Of a stretch of DNA of 32,729 nucleotides, positions 14,584-22,237 are shown one piece after another. The DNA is taken from contig JAKACX010000025.1 of NCBI GenBank assembly GCA_021821055.1, forward strand, positions 1 to 32,729, in the 5' to 3' direction. Within the stretch, counting starts at the first letter, position 1. Every line of letters begins with the position of its first letter. The DNA comes from Bacillota bacterium. Its GTDB lineage: Bacteria > Bacillota > Bacilli > Alicyclobacillales > SLC66. Below the pieces are notes generated by a model. That model did no database searches and had not been told where the DNA came from. It saw only the letters and a list, made by a program, of their open reading frames with translations. The translations under genes were made by a program, and so were the position numbers.

Positions 14584-15465
14584 ATGTTGCGGGCTGAGTT
14601 GTACCGGATCGTGCACCGGAGGTGGTTTTACGCGTTTATCATTGCCGGGATATGCTTGGGCTTGGGCGGATTCGTGCAGCAGTGGTATACGAACATAGAC
14701 ATGGGGGCAGCCCCGCATCAATACAACGGGGTCTACGTCTTTTTGCAGATTTTCGGCGCCGACTTCAACTCGTCTTGGGGGGGCGTCATCCCGCTCATCG
14801 CCGTGCTGGCGTCCGGCGACCTGCTGTGGGCCGATCTGGCCACCGGATTTGCCATGCCCATGATGCTGCGCACGGGTGTGAGACGGTACTTTATCGACAA
14901 ATTCGCGACGAACGCCATCGCCGTATTCTGCGGCACCGTGCTCTTCCTCCTCATCGACCTGGGGCTGGCGATCTTGTGGCGCGGAGGACTTCAGTGGCCG
15001 CCTGTGCTCAAGTTCGTCATGGTGAAAGGCCTGCCTCAACTCACGCGCGGAGAAACGGCTTTTTCGGGCATTGTCCGGTCATCCTACCAGCCGTTGGTGC
15101 TGCCGTGGCTGTTCTGGCATCTCCCGTATGTCTATACGGCGTTGGAGATCTTGATCAACGGTCTCGTGCTGGCGGCGGTGTCGAGTGTTGCGGTCGTCGC
15201 GTCCCTGTGGCTGCGCAACCGCTACCTGGTGCTGGCCACGCCTTTCATCGTCTACTTTGCGTTCAATGTGGGGCTGCAATTCATGCATCTGTTTGAGTGG
15301 ATACCGACATCCATGGGCGGATCGTTTTTTTACACCACAGCCTCCTTGACGTCGATCCTGCTCTACTGGGCCGCGCCCTTGGTCCTCTTGTTCGTGATCG
15401 TGTTCCTGACGGCGTCAGGGCGGTATCGGCGGCTGAGACTTAGTCCAAAAGAGATGAACGGATAG
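14584..15465 (+). CDS. ABC transporter membrane protein 1
   Basis: This 293-residue protein has about six membrane segments (first at ~16-33, AFIIAGICLGLGGFV; later VFCGTVLFLLIDLGLAIL, LEILINGLVLAAVSSVAVVASL, and a C-terminal pair). It starts with an amphipathic basic stretch (MLRAELYRIVHRRWFY) as in ABC-2-type permeases. GGAG precedes ATG 14584 by about six bases. It is the first of four genes with short gaps, followed by the ATPase after 17 bases. I cannot match it to a named permease family; a role in export or self-protection is inferred from the ATPase type. Confidence 0.7.
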   Translation: MLRAELYRIVHRRWFYAFIIAGICLGLGGFVQQWYTNIDMGAAPHQYNGVYVFLQIFGADFNSSWGGVIPLIAVLASGDLLWADLATGFAMPMMLRTGVRRYFIDKFATNAIAVFCGTVLFLLIDLGLAILWRGGLQWPPVLKFVMVKGLPQLTRGETAFSGIVRSSYQPLVLPWLFWHLPYVYTALEILINGLVLAAVSSVAVVASLWLRNRYLVLATPFIVYFAFNVGLQFMHLFEWIPTSMGGSFFYTTASLTSILLYWAAPLVLLFVIVFLTASGRYRRLRLSPKEMNG

Positions 15466-15482
15466 ACAGGAGATGTGGCGCG

Positions 15483-16142
15483 ATGACCATGCTGGAGCTT
15501 CAGGATGTCAGGCTCTCCATCAGGCGGAAGCGGATCTTGAATGGCGTGAATCTGACCATCGAGCAACCTGAGGTTGTGGGGATCATCGGGCAGAACGGGT
15601 CGGGGAAGACCACCCTGCTGCGCGCCGCGTGTGGGTTGGCACGGTGCAACGGCGGGCGCCTCACGGTGCTCGGGACGCAGGTGTCCACCGGTGGCCGGAT
15701 TCCCCAGGGGATCGGCGTGGTGTTCGACCCGCCGGCATTGATTGCCGACCTCACGGGACTGCAGAACCTGATCACGATATCGAAAATAAGGAATGAGATG
15801 TCGCGGGCTGACTGCGAACGGCTATTGATAAAGATTGGATTGGATCCCGGCGAGAAGAGGCGCGTGTCAAAATACTCGCAGGGAATGAAAAAACGTCTGG
15901 GCATCGCCATCGCCGTAATGGAGAGCCCGAGGATCGTGTTCATGGATGAGCCGACCAACGGTCTTGATCCGGAGGGTATCGTGTCCCTGCGGTCCTGGAT
16001 CGCGGAGTTGAAGGCGTCAGGCGCGTGTGTCGTGGTGGTCGGGCACTACTTGCAGGAGATGCGCATCGTGTGTGACCGCATCTTCACGATGGCGGACGGA
16101 ACGCTTCAAGCGGCCTCCGAAAACCAGACGGGCTCACTGTGA
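15483..16142 (+). CDS. ABC transporter ATPase (ABC-2/antibiotic-export type)
   Basis: A 219-residue ATPase with Walker A GQNGSGKTT (36-44), a Q-loop region IGVVFDPPALIADLTGLQNL without the usual Gln, signature YSQGMKKRLGIA (131-142), Walker B and catalytic Glu RIVFMDEPTNGLDPEG (150-165), and a switch His in VVVGHYLQEM. It is most like the ATPases of bacteriocin-immunity and ABC-2 exporters. It powers the three membrane proteins in the same operon; the next gene follows after 39 bases. Confidence 0.88.
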   Translation: MTMLELQDVRLSIRRKRILNGVNLTIEQPEVVGIIGQNGSGKTTLLRAACGLARCNGGRLTVLGTQVSTGGRIPQGIGVVFDPPALIADLTGLQNLITISKIRNEMSRADCERLLIKIGLDPGEKRRVSKYSQGMKKRLGIAIAVMESPRIVFMDEPTNGLDPEGIVSLRSWIAELKASGACVVVVGHYLQEMRIVCDRIFTMADGTLQAASENQTGSL

Positions 16143-16181
16143 ATCCGGCAACGGGCCCGCGCTATACCGGGGGTTTGAAGC

Positions 16182-16937
16182 ATGTTTCTTGAACTGTTCT
16201 TCTGGAACTTGACTGCGAGATTCAGGCGCTTGCCGTTGTTCTTCGGGTGCATTGCCATCCTGGGCTATCTCTTGGCGGCGTCCCTCTCGCAGCATTCCGC
16301 AACCGACAGCGGTCCGATGACCGCGACTGTTCTGGTGCTCGGCCGGGTGCGCAGTTTCACGTTTGTGCTGATCTTGATCGAAGTGATGGGCTTTCGTACG
16401 TTGTACGGGAATGGGTCGATCCACATGTTCCTGCGGTCCGGGAGCAGGGGGCGGTACTGGCTGAGCAGAGTGCTGGCGACCTTTACGGTGTCCGGAGCGT
16501 TCGCGCTGCTCTTGATCCTCGTCGTCTACATAATGAACCTGCTGATCAAACGAGTGGTCCCGCATTCTGTCGTCGCCGCGGTGCATGGATCGCCCGCCAT
16601 CCCCTACGGCGCTCTTGCGCTGGTGTTTCTTCTTCTGACGGTCGGAATCGCGGTCATTTTGGTTCTGATCGACGTCTGGCAAGTCATCCTGTCCCATGCA
16701 TTCCTTGCTTATGTGCTCGTGATCGCCGTGCAGATCGTCTCGCTCACCAGCAATGCGCTCTTCAGCGGCGCCACGGGGCGGTTCTTTTTTCTGCTGTCGC
16801 CGTTTCTGCGACTGTCCCTGATCGACAACGGCATTTACGGTGAGCAACCGATCCACTCCGCTGGCTACCTCGCCATGCTGCTCATCCTGGAATCCCTGGT
16901 CGGATGGCTGGTGCTCCGCCGCAAGGACATCCAGTAG
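16182..16937 (+). CDS. ABC transporter membrane protein 2
   Basis: A 251-residue protein with about six hydrophobic segments (LPLFFGCIAILGYLLAASL at ~16-35; VSGAFALLLILVVYIMNLL; ALALVFLLLTVGIAVILVLI; AFLAYVLVIAVQIVSL; C-terminal AMLLILESLVGWLVL). ATG 16182 has a weak GGGGG ten bases upstream. It is smaller than a classical ABC-2 permease and resembles the paired EpiE/EpiG-type immunity permeases in general layout; that is a topology argument only. Confidence 0.65.
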   Translation: MFLELFFWNLTARFRRLPLFFGCIAILGYLLAASLSQHSATDSGPMTATVLVLGRVRSFTFVLILIEVMGFRTLYGNGSIHMFLRSGSRGRYWLSRVLATFTVSGAFALLLILVVYIMNLLIKRVVPHSVVAAVHGSPAIPYGALALVFLLLTVGIAVILVLIDVWQVILSHAFLAYVLVIAVQIVSLTSNALFSGATGRFFFLLSPFLRLSLIDNGIYGEQPIHSAGYLAMLLILESLVGWLVLRRKDIQ

Positions 16938-16991
16938 GGGATCTCCGGGTCAACCGAACAAGATGTTTCAATCGGAGAGGACGGCGCAGCA

Positions 16992-17699
16992 ATGTTCTTG
17001 GCGCTCTGGAAGTCCGCGCTGCAAAGGCGGTACTGGGTGTTCGGCGTTGGCGTGCTGGTTCTCATGGACACTGCCGCAGTGGGGTCGTCGCAGGACGCGC
17101 CCTTTTGGATCGCGGCTCTCGGTACGCCTGATTACGGGGTCTATGTATTCTCCTTCATATGGATTGTCGTGAACGCTGTGTTCAATTGGATCGCAATCGA
17201 TTGGCTGTGGCATACGTGGAGTATATGGTCCGTGCACTGGCGCCTCAAGGGCTGGAGCACGCAGCGTTCCTGGCGGGTGCTGTGGCGGTTTGCGCTTTCA
17301 AGCAGCACGGCGCTTGTCCTGTTCAATCTCGTGGTTTGCGCGCTGGTGTCCCTGCTGGTGCGGCGGAGCCTGGGGACGGGCGACTGGACCCACATGGTTC
17401 CCATGGCCGCCCTCTGGGTTTTAGGGATAAACGCCATGAGTTGGCTCTCGTTCCTGCTGGGCGTGTTCTTCCGCAATCCCTATGTGGGCTATGTTGCCGC
17501 TTCCGCGGTGGTCCTGTTTAGCGGGTATGGCTTTCCCCACATCCTGTGGTCCCCCGGAGCGCAATGGATGTACGGCGCGCATCAGGCGGCGGGTTCGCCC
17601 AGCTATCTGGATTCGTTTGTGTACCTGGCTCTGCTGAATGCCGCGCTGGGTGTCGGCGCGATGGCCAGGGCGCTGCGATACCGCGATCCGTCGCCTTGA
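16992..17699 (+). CDS. ABC transporter membrane protein 3
   Basis: A 235-residue protein, last of the operon. It starts with MFLALWKSALQRRYWVFGVG, like the second membrane protein (MFLELFFWNL), and has about six hydrophobic segments (for example FALSSSTALVLFNLVVCALVSLLV and YVGYVAASAVVLFSGYGF). GGAGAGG lies about 15 bases before ATG 16992. Three unequal membrane proteins with one ATPase is uncommon; perhaps only two form the channel. No function can be assigned. Confidence 0.65.
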   Translation: MFLALWKSALQRRYWVFGVGVLVLMDTAAVGSSQDAPFWIAALGTPDYGVYVFSFIWIVVNAVFNWIAIDWLWHTWSIWSVHWRLKGWSTQRSWRVLWRFALSSSTALVLFNLVVCALVSLLVRRSLGTGDWTHMVPMAALWVLGINAMSWLSFLLGVFFRNPYVGYVAASAVVLFSGYGFPHILWSPGAQWMYGAHQAAGSPSYLDSFVYLALLNAALGVGAMARALRYRDPSP

Positions 17700-17735
17700 T
17701 GCAGTCCAGGGGTATATTCTTCCATCAGGCGGACT

Positions 17736-18046
17736 CTACCTTACCCGCTTGATCTCGCGCAGTTCAGTTTCCTGTTCCAATGAACGAAGGGCGAGGGACT
17801 TCAGGATTCTGTCCTGCCGCGCCTGCCCCTCCTTGATCAATGCCAGGTCGGCTTGAACCTCGCTGACTTTTCGTTCGCGACCCCGACGCTGGCAATCAGC
17901 CGGGTAAGCAAGTCACCTTGGCTGCGGAGCCGGGTTTCGATAGAGTCGAGCCGCATTTTCACAGAGTCGAAGCGCTGTGCCTGGCGCTCCAGCAGGGCGT
18001 CGATCGAGTCGGGCTGTCGCAGGGCGAGGCCCAGCTTGTCTGGCAT
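17736..18046 (-). pseudogene. Small coiled-coil protein, frameshifted
   Basis: ATG 18046 opens MPDKLGLALRQPDSIDALLE, then AQRFDSVKMRLDSIETRLRS, a heptad-like coiled coil, up to GVANEKSARFKPTWH and a premature stop (17837). In the next frame the coiled coil goes on without break: SEVQADLALIKEGQARQDRI, then LKSLALRSLEQETELREIKR, ending at TAG 17736-17738. The switch is near 17870. Adding one A after GAAAAG would join the halves as EKISEVQADL, so a one-base deletion (or sequencing error) explains it. The intact product would be ~103 residues; similar short coiled-coil proteins are common in accessory DNA. Function unknown. Confidence 0.6.
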
Positions 18047-18351
18047 GGGTGCACATCTTCACGGGGAAGATCAAGATAGACCCGGCGTTAGCGTCTGGCA
18101 CATTCCACTACACAATGCAACGGATTTCACTGCGATCAACAGGTGTGGGGGATGTGATTCACCCCTGCACGACCTGCTGGCGGGACGGACGGTGGGGTCA
18201 GGTAGCATAAGCACAAGAACTGTGCGTAAGTCGCGTAATAATCCCCATTTTAGAACTACTTCTTGGTCTTATTCCGCGCACAGCACCAAAAACCGGTGCT
18301 AACACTCAACGAAATGGAAGGACATGGGAGGGATTGCACCACATTCAGTGC

Positions 18352-18447
18352 CTACCCGGAAAATGCGAGCTCACCTGTACCGCGCCATCTGCGGCGCCCG
18401 ATTGAGTCGCATTTTCATGATTCGCTGGCGTGCGGCCGCGCCGCACA
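18352..18447 (+). repeat. 96-bp dispersed repeat, copy 1
   Basis: Aligns without gaps to 20565-20660 with 13 mismatches (86% identity). A 28-base block (18383-18410) is identical to 20596-20623. Same orientation as copy 2. Neither copy is in a gene. Confidence 0.8.
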
Positions 18448-19024
18448 ACTCGCGACAGCCCAGCACTTGGCCCCCCTCCCCCAAGCTCACTTTTCATCCT
18501 GCTGCGGGTGCCGCCGCGGCGCCATGAGGGTCTATCGTGCGCCAAGGTGACCTGCGCGAGCCTCACATGCGACATCCCAGGCTTGCGGTACTCTCCTCAG
18601 CACAACATGGCCAACCGAGTAGCCATCCATGGCGCCACACCCTCCGACAACGTTTGGCATTTGCTGTATGGCGTAAGGACGGCTGGCGGAGAAGGTAGTG
18701 TAACGATGGTGCTGTGAGCCATGGGCGGACCCCCGCCATATGGATTTTCGGGTAGGAACATGGGGACTGGATTGCCGTACATTCGCGTTTCGCGCGCGTT
18801 TATTGTAACATCGTGAGAATCGGACCGCAATGCGCTGTTTGCAGTATCCTGCCGGAAGATCTCGATGAGACGGCCGGCGGGACACTGCGCTTTCGGTCGG
18901 CTTTTGGCGCGCCGAGGGCAGATGCGGGACAGCCCAGGGCGCGCGCGCTGCGAGGAAGGACAAGTTTCGCGCCGCGCTTGCGAAGACTGATAGAGTGGTT
19001 TGCACCCGAAGGGCTTTTCCTTGG

Positions 19025-19078
19025 GGAACTGTGACGACCGGTATATGGGGAGGCAGTACTCACAGTTCCGTAGAGTAC
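19025..19078 (+). promoter_or_regulatory. Overlapping inverted repeats in the transglycosylase leader
   Basis: GGAACTGTGA (19025-19034) and TCACAGTTCC (19060-19069) form a perfect 10-bp stem. GTACTC (19056-19061) and GAGTAC (19073-19078) form a second stem that shares bases 19060-19061 with the first. The two are partly exclusive, as in attenuators. They end about 30 bases before the transglycosylase start. Confidence 0.45.
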
Positions 19079-19109
19079 CCATGCATTCGAACAGAGGGGA
19101 GCAAATGCG

Positions 19110-19607
19110 ATGACTTCGTTATCAATCGCGCTGAGCATGGCGCTATTCTTCACTTATCCACAGATGTTGCCGCACGCGGCGCACCGACCTTCCGTTGCTG
19201 CGGCGCAACGCATAATCCATGGAGTGAGGCGGCGGGCGCACCGCTCGTCGCCCCGGCGTACTTCAGCCCTGGTCCGGCACACGTGCCATTCGGTGCGCTG
19301 CACGATGCTTCGGGCCATCCGCCTGACGGGGGCGCCCGTTACGTGGCTGCATCCGCTGCTTTGGCTCGCCTGGCAGGAGAGTCGCAACAATCCGGGGGCG
19401 ATGGCGCAGGAGGGAACGATAGGCGGATACGCGGAGGGACTCATGCAGATGCTGCCGTCGACGTTTCAGGCACACGCGCTGCCAGGGAGAACGAACATAT
19501 GGAGCCCGGTTGACAATGAAGCGGCGGCGATACGATATATCCAGAACCGGTACGGGAATCCATGGGAGATTCCGGGCCTGGGTACGAGCGCCTATGAGGG
19601 ATATTAA
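19110..19607 (+). CDS. Secreted lytic transglycosylase, SLT-like
   Basis: A 165-residue protein: an N-terminal hydrophobic export segment (SLSIALSMALFFTYPQML), a basic linker (~35-65), then a short SLT domain. The catalytic Glu lies in WLAWQESRNNPGAMA (~87-101), followed by GYAEGLMQMLPSTFQAHALP and NIWSPVDNEAAAIRYIQNRYGN, as in the phage tape-measure/SLT lysozyme-like group that cleaves peptidoglycan glycan strands. GAGGGGAG stands eight bases before ATG 19110. The C-terminus stops soon after the domain (STSAYEGY-like end), so it is compact. A role in wall turnover is likely; it is convergent with mscS and shares its terminator. Confidence 0.8.
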   Translation: MTSLSIALSMALFFTYPQMLPHAAHRPSVAAAQRIIHGVRRRAHRSSPRRTSALVRHTCHSVRCTMLRAIRLTGAPVTWLHPLLWLAWQESRNNPGAMAQEGTIGGYAEGLMQMLPSTFQAHALPGRTNIWSPVDNEAAAIRYIQNRYGNPWEIPGLGTSAYEGY

Positions 19608-19640
19608 AAAAAGAGCCGGTCCATGACCGGCCTTCGCTTT
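19607..19640 (-). terminator. Intrinsic terminator of the mscS gene
   Basis: GCCGGTC (19615-19621), loop CAT, GACCGGC (19625-19631). On the minus strand the stem is followed by TCTTTTTTAAT, a classical intrinsic terminator for the MscS gene. On the plus strand it is followed by CTTCGCTTTA and may also weakly stop the transglycosylase transcript. Confidence 0.85.
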
Positions 19641-20493
19641 ATCCCGAACCTTGACCCATCCCGCGCGCCCGGGCGATGGCGTCCCTTACAGCGTCCCTGT
19701 CGATGTCGTGTGGGACATGTACTTGTACGGTGTATGAAGTCTCCCCGAAGTCCAGAATGGCGGCCGACGCCTGTCCATTTGTCGACGAGGACAGGCTGTC
19801 GCCAAATGTCTTCATGGACACGGTGTACGGGAGCGAGACGTCGAACCATTGCTGTCCAGGCCTGGCGCTTACCGTGATGGCGGCTATGATGATCGATGAG
19901 TTGGGCAGGATGCGCTTTTGTCCGCCGTCCAACAACTCCGTATAATACCAATTGACATCCTGCACAACACCCTGGTACTCGATTCCGCTGAACATCCACG
20001 TGCGAATATTCACGCTCTGTCCCACCGTAAACGGCCGCAGGGTGAACAGGATGACGCCGGCGAACAGGTTCGACAGCGTCGACTGGGCTCCAATGCCGAC
20101 AATCACGCCCGTGAGGGCGCCGCCGACCAGGATGGCGCTGATCTGGATGTGCAGCATGTTGAGCGCGACCAGCGTGACGAACGCATAGCCAATCGCTGCG
20201 AACACGCGAGCGATCAGGAGGGGCACCCGCAAGTCCGACCGCATGCGCTTCGTTGCCATGCTCAGGACCGCGTGGCGCAAGTGGCGCACCAACCAGATTC
20301 CGAGGACGAACCAGACAAGACACAGCACCCAATCGACGATCTGGTGGTGTTTGGCGGGAACGGCTGCGAGAAAGGCGGAATCCTGAGCGACCGTGAGGAG
20401 AATCGCCAGGGAGACAAGCAATACGAGGGTCGTGATGAGTTGACGCCGGGGACTTTTGACGTCCGCCGCACTGCCAGCATGAAGATCGGGCAT
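19639..20493 (-). CDS. Small-conductance mechanosensitive channel (MscS family)
   Basis: A 284-residue membrane channel that opens on hypo-osmotic shock. Helices lie at ~20-37, ~51-69 and ~90-112. The pore-lining TM3 and beta domain read VGGALTGVIVGIGAQSTLSN, then LFAGVILFTLRPFTVGQSVNI, the family hallmark. KRILPNSSIIIAAI and a C-terminal alpha/beta domain (YTVQVHVPHDIDRDAVRDAI) follow. ATG 20493 follows GGGAGG by nine to ten bases. Monocistronic, ending at a strong terminator. Confidence 0.92.
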   Translation of the reverse strand: MPDLHAGSAADVKSPRRQLITTLVLLVSLAILLTVAQDSAFLAAVPAKHHQIVDWVLCLVWFVLGIWLVRHLRHAVLSMATKRMRSDLRVPLLIARVFAAIGYAFVTLVALNMLHIQISAILVGGALTGVIVGIGAQSTLSNLFAGVILFTLRPFTVGQSVNIRTWMFSGIEYQGVVQDVNWYYTELLDGGQKRILPNSSIIIAAITVSARPGQQWFDVSLPYTVSMKTFGDSLSSSTNGQASAAILDFGETSYTVQVHVPHDIDRDAVRDAIARARGMGQGSG

Positions 20494-20846
20494 GGGATAC
20501 TTGTCCTCCCTTCAGGTATTGCAGGATAGCGGTCGCACCGCACCTTGCCTGCTCCGATTGTACACTACCCTGAAAATACTTGCTCATCTGTACCACGCCA
20601 TCTGCGGCGCCCGATTGAGTCGCCTTTTCATGATCCGCTCTCGTTCGGATGCGCCGCACATGGCGGTCTAACCGGTGTGTTTGTGACAGTTTCTTGTCCG
20701 ACGACAGCAGCGGTGGGAATGGGAAAAACCAGGCATTCGACGATCTACTTCGTAAAGTTTTCATGTCAGACAGCGTTCGACAGAAATCGCGCACCGGGTT
20801 GTCGTATACTGCAAGGCGGAAATGGCATGGTCTCAGGGGGATCGGT
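20494..20846. other. 353-bp gap holding repeat copy 2
   Basis: Between the mscS start and the Spo0E-like start. It contains the second 96-bp repeat and no supported gene. Longer frames crossing it are interrupted in the other repeat copy. Confidence 0.5.
20565..20660 (+). repeat. 96-bp dispersed repeat, copy 2
   Basis: Direct copy of 18352-18447 (86% identity over 96 bases, no gaps). Together the copies bracket 2.1 kb with the transglycosylase and mscS genes. Confidence 0.8.
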
Positions 20847-21044
20847 GTGCAGACGTCTACTGGTACGAGGAAAATCGAGTTTCTCCGCAGGAGCCTGGTG
20901 CACGCGGCGCAGTTGTACGGCGCGTTCACCCATCCGGAAGTCGTGCAGATCAGTCGTGATCTCGATGAGTGCATTCTCGCGGTGCAGAGGGGACAGGTTT
21001 GTCAACGGGACCTGGCTCCAGCCGCGTCTGGTTCGGCGGGATGA
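20847..21044 (+). CDS. Spo0E-family aspartyl-phosphate phosphatase
   Basis: A 65-residue protein. Spo0E-like proteins remove phosphate from Spo0A and delay sporulation. Seen here: KIEFLRRSLVHAAQLYGAFT for helix 1, then HPEVVQISRDLDECILAVQRG for helix 2, with SRDLD (36-40) in place of the family's SQELD motif; the acidic and Leu positions are kept. Usual length is 45-85 residues. GTG 20847 is chosen because GGGGG lies six bases upstream; the longer frame to 20649 has no such site and enters the repeat area. The tail after residue 48 (QVCQRDLAPAASGSAG) is not conserved-looking. It sits alone just before tRNA-Asp and the wal block. Confidence 0.7.
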   Translation: MQTSTGTRKIEFLRRSLVHAAQLYGAFTHPEVVQISRDLDECILAVQRGQVCQRDLAPAASGSAG

Positions 21045-21114
21045 CGTTAACGGCCGGCCGTGCCTGGCGGACCGCGGCGATTCCCATGAACTGTCTGATG
21101 TTGCGCCGGCTCGC

Positions 21115-21143
21115 TTGCATGTCGCGGACGGACGGGCTACAAT
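21115..21143 (+). promoter_or_regulatory. Promoter of tRNA-Asp (and possibly walR)
   Basis: TTGCAT (21115-21120), 17 bases, TACAAT (21138-21143), ending 21 bases before the tRNA. No terminator is seen between the tRNA and walR, so read-through is possible. Confidence 0.55.
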
Positions 21144-21164
21144 GCAGAAGTTGAAGATGTCTCT

Positions 21165-21241
21165 GGAGCTGTGGTGTAGTGGCCCAACATGCCTGCCTGT
21201 CACGCAGGAGATCGCGGGTTCGAATCCCGTCAGCTCCGCCA
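21165..21241 (+). tRNA. tRNA-Asp (anticodon GTC)
   Basis: Acceptor GGAGCTG (21165-21171) with CAGCTCC (21231-21237), discriminator G, and encoded CCA (21239-21241). Anticodon arm CCTGC-CTGTCAC-GCAGG with GTC at 21199-21201. T-arm GCGGG-TTCGAAT-CCCGT. Confidence 0.96.
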
Positions 21242-21308
21242 GAATGCGGTGGTTGCGCCAGGTGGGCGCGGTCGCCGCATTATTTCTATGTGCGCGGGAG
21301 GGTCGCCG

Positions 21309-22007
21309 ATGCCGCAGATTCTTGTCGTTGAAGATGAGGAACCGATTGCAGAGATCCTGCGCTTTCAATTGGAGAAGGCTGGTTACGAAGTTGTGTTGGC
21401 TTTCGATGGAGAAGAAGGTGTGCGGCAGGCAGAAACCCACGTAGTCGACCTCATCCTGCTGGATCTCATGTTGCCAAAGAAGGACGGCTATGAAGTCTGT
21501 AAGGAAATTCGCCAGTTTTCGACGGTGCCCATCATCATGCTCACGGCGCGCGACGCGGAATTGGACAAAGTGCTGGGCCTGGAACTTGGCGCGGACGACT
21601 ATGTCACGAAACCGTTCAGTGCGCGGGAATTGCTTGCGCGCATCAAGGCGAACCTGCGGCGACAGACGTTCGGCGCAGAAGACGGGGACCCGTCCGGAAA
21701 GCGTGAGTGCATACAGTCGGACGAACTCATGATCGACCTGCAAATGGTGCATGTCACGCGCGCCGGCGCTGAGATTCCCTTGACGCGCCGCGAATTTGAA
21801 CTGCTGGTCTACATGGCGCGCCACCCGGGGGTCGTCTATTCGCGCGAACAGTTGCTGCAGGATGTCTGGGGCTACGACTACTTTGGCGATGAGCGGACGG
21901 TTGACGTGACGGTACGTCGTCTTCGGGAAAAGGTCGAAGAAGATCCGAGCAATCCCGTCTACATTCTCACGCGGCGTGGAGTCGGATACTTCTTTCGCCG
22001 CAACTGA
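21309..22007 (+). CDS. walR: WalR (YycF), OmpR-family response regulator
   Basis: The essential cell-wall response regulator of Firmicutes, 232 residues. The receiver domain has the acidic pocket (E8/D9/E10), phospho-acceptor D52 in LILLDLMLPKKDG, the MLTARD Thr and the YVTKPF Lys. The OmpR-type winged helix spans ~130-230 (LTRREFELLVYMARHPGVVY, then WGYDYFGDERTVDVTVRRLREKV and TRRGVGYFF). ATG 21309 is chosen because GGGAGGG lies just upstream; the longer frame runs back into tRNA-Asp. Identification rests on sequence and on the following walK-yycHIJ-htrA-rlmH order. Confidence 0.95.
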   Translation: MPQILVVEDEEPIAEILRFQLEKAGYEVVLAFDGEEGVRQAETHVVDLILLDLMLPKKDGYEVCKEIRQFSTVPIIMLTARDAELDKVLGLELGADDYVTKPFSARELLARIKANLRRQTFGAEDGDPSGKRECIQSDELMIDLQMVHVTRAGAEIPLTRREFELLVYMARHPGVVYSREQLLQDVWGYDYFGDERTVDVTVRRLREKVEEDPSNPVYILTRRGVGYFFRRN

Positions 22008-22018
22008 CGGGCCTGGGC

Positions 22019-22144
22019 GAACTGTGAAATTCGATCGGTCCGTCGCAGGCCTGTCCATCTATTGGGTTTGACTCAATCCTCGAACGCTATAGATGTCCGT
22101 TGTGGATTTCGCTCCGGACTTTTTCACAGTTCCCCATGGGGAAC
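22019..22144. promoter_or_regulatory. Inverted repeat and palindrome between walR and walK
   Basis: GAACTGTGAAA (22019-22029) is a perfect inverted copy of TTTCACAGTTC (22122-22132). The right arm overlaps the 16-bp palindrome GTTCCCCATGGGGAAC (22129-22144), which contains an in-frame ATG for walK at 22136. It may be a terminator or attenuator between the two genes, or a binding site. Confidence 0.45.
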
Positions 22145-22237
22145 AGCGATGTGCCGCGACCCCGTCCGCGACGCCGGCGCCGTGGGGCGGCGGTCTGGCC
22201 AAGCGCCGGGAGAGCAGACTTATGGCGGGTGATCGGA

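Larger units (their letters stand above)
18047..19109. other. 1.06-kb region without a convincing gene
   Basis: This stretch holds the first 96-bp repeat and several open frames without ribosome sites. One plus frame ending at 18210 (IDPALASGTFHYTMQRISLR, ending GDVIHPCTTCWRDGRWGQVA) looks protein-like and may be the end of a lost gene. Another, GTG 18813 to 19034, ends in GEL-stop on the GGGGAACTGTGA motif. Neither is supported by a family or start. The area reads as decayed DNA. Confidence 0.4.

Noticed and set aside
18813-19034. 73-codon plus ORF ending on GGGGAACTGTGA
   Set aside because: No ribosome site and no recognisable domain; kept only as part of the gap description.
19025-19109. 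ydaO (c-di-AMP) riboswitch before the transglycosylase
   Set aside because: The gene type fits, but I could not find the conserved ydaO core blocks; only simple inverted repeats are visible.
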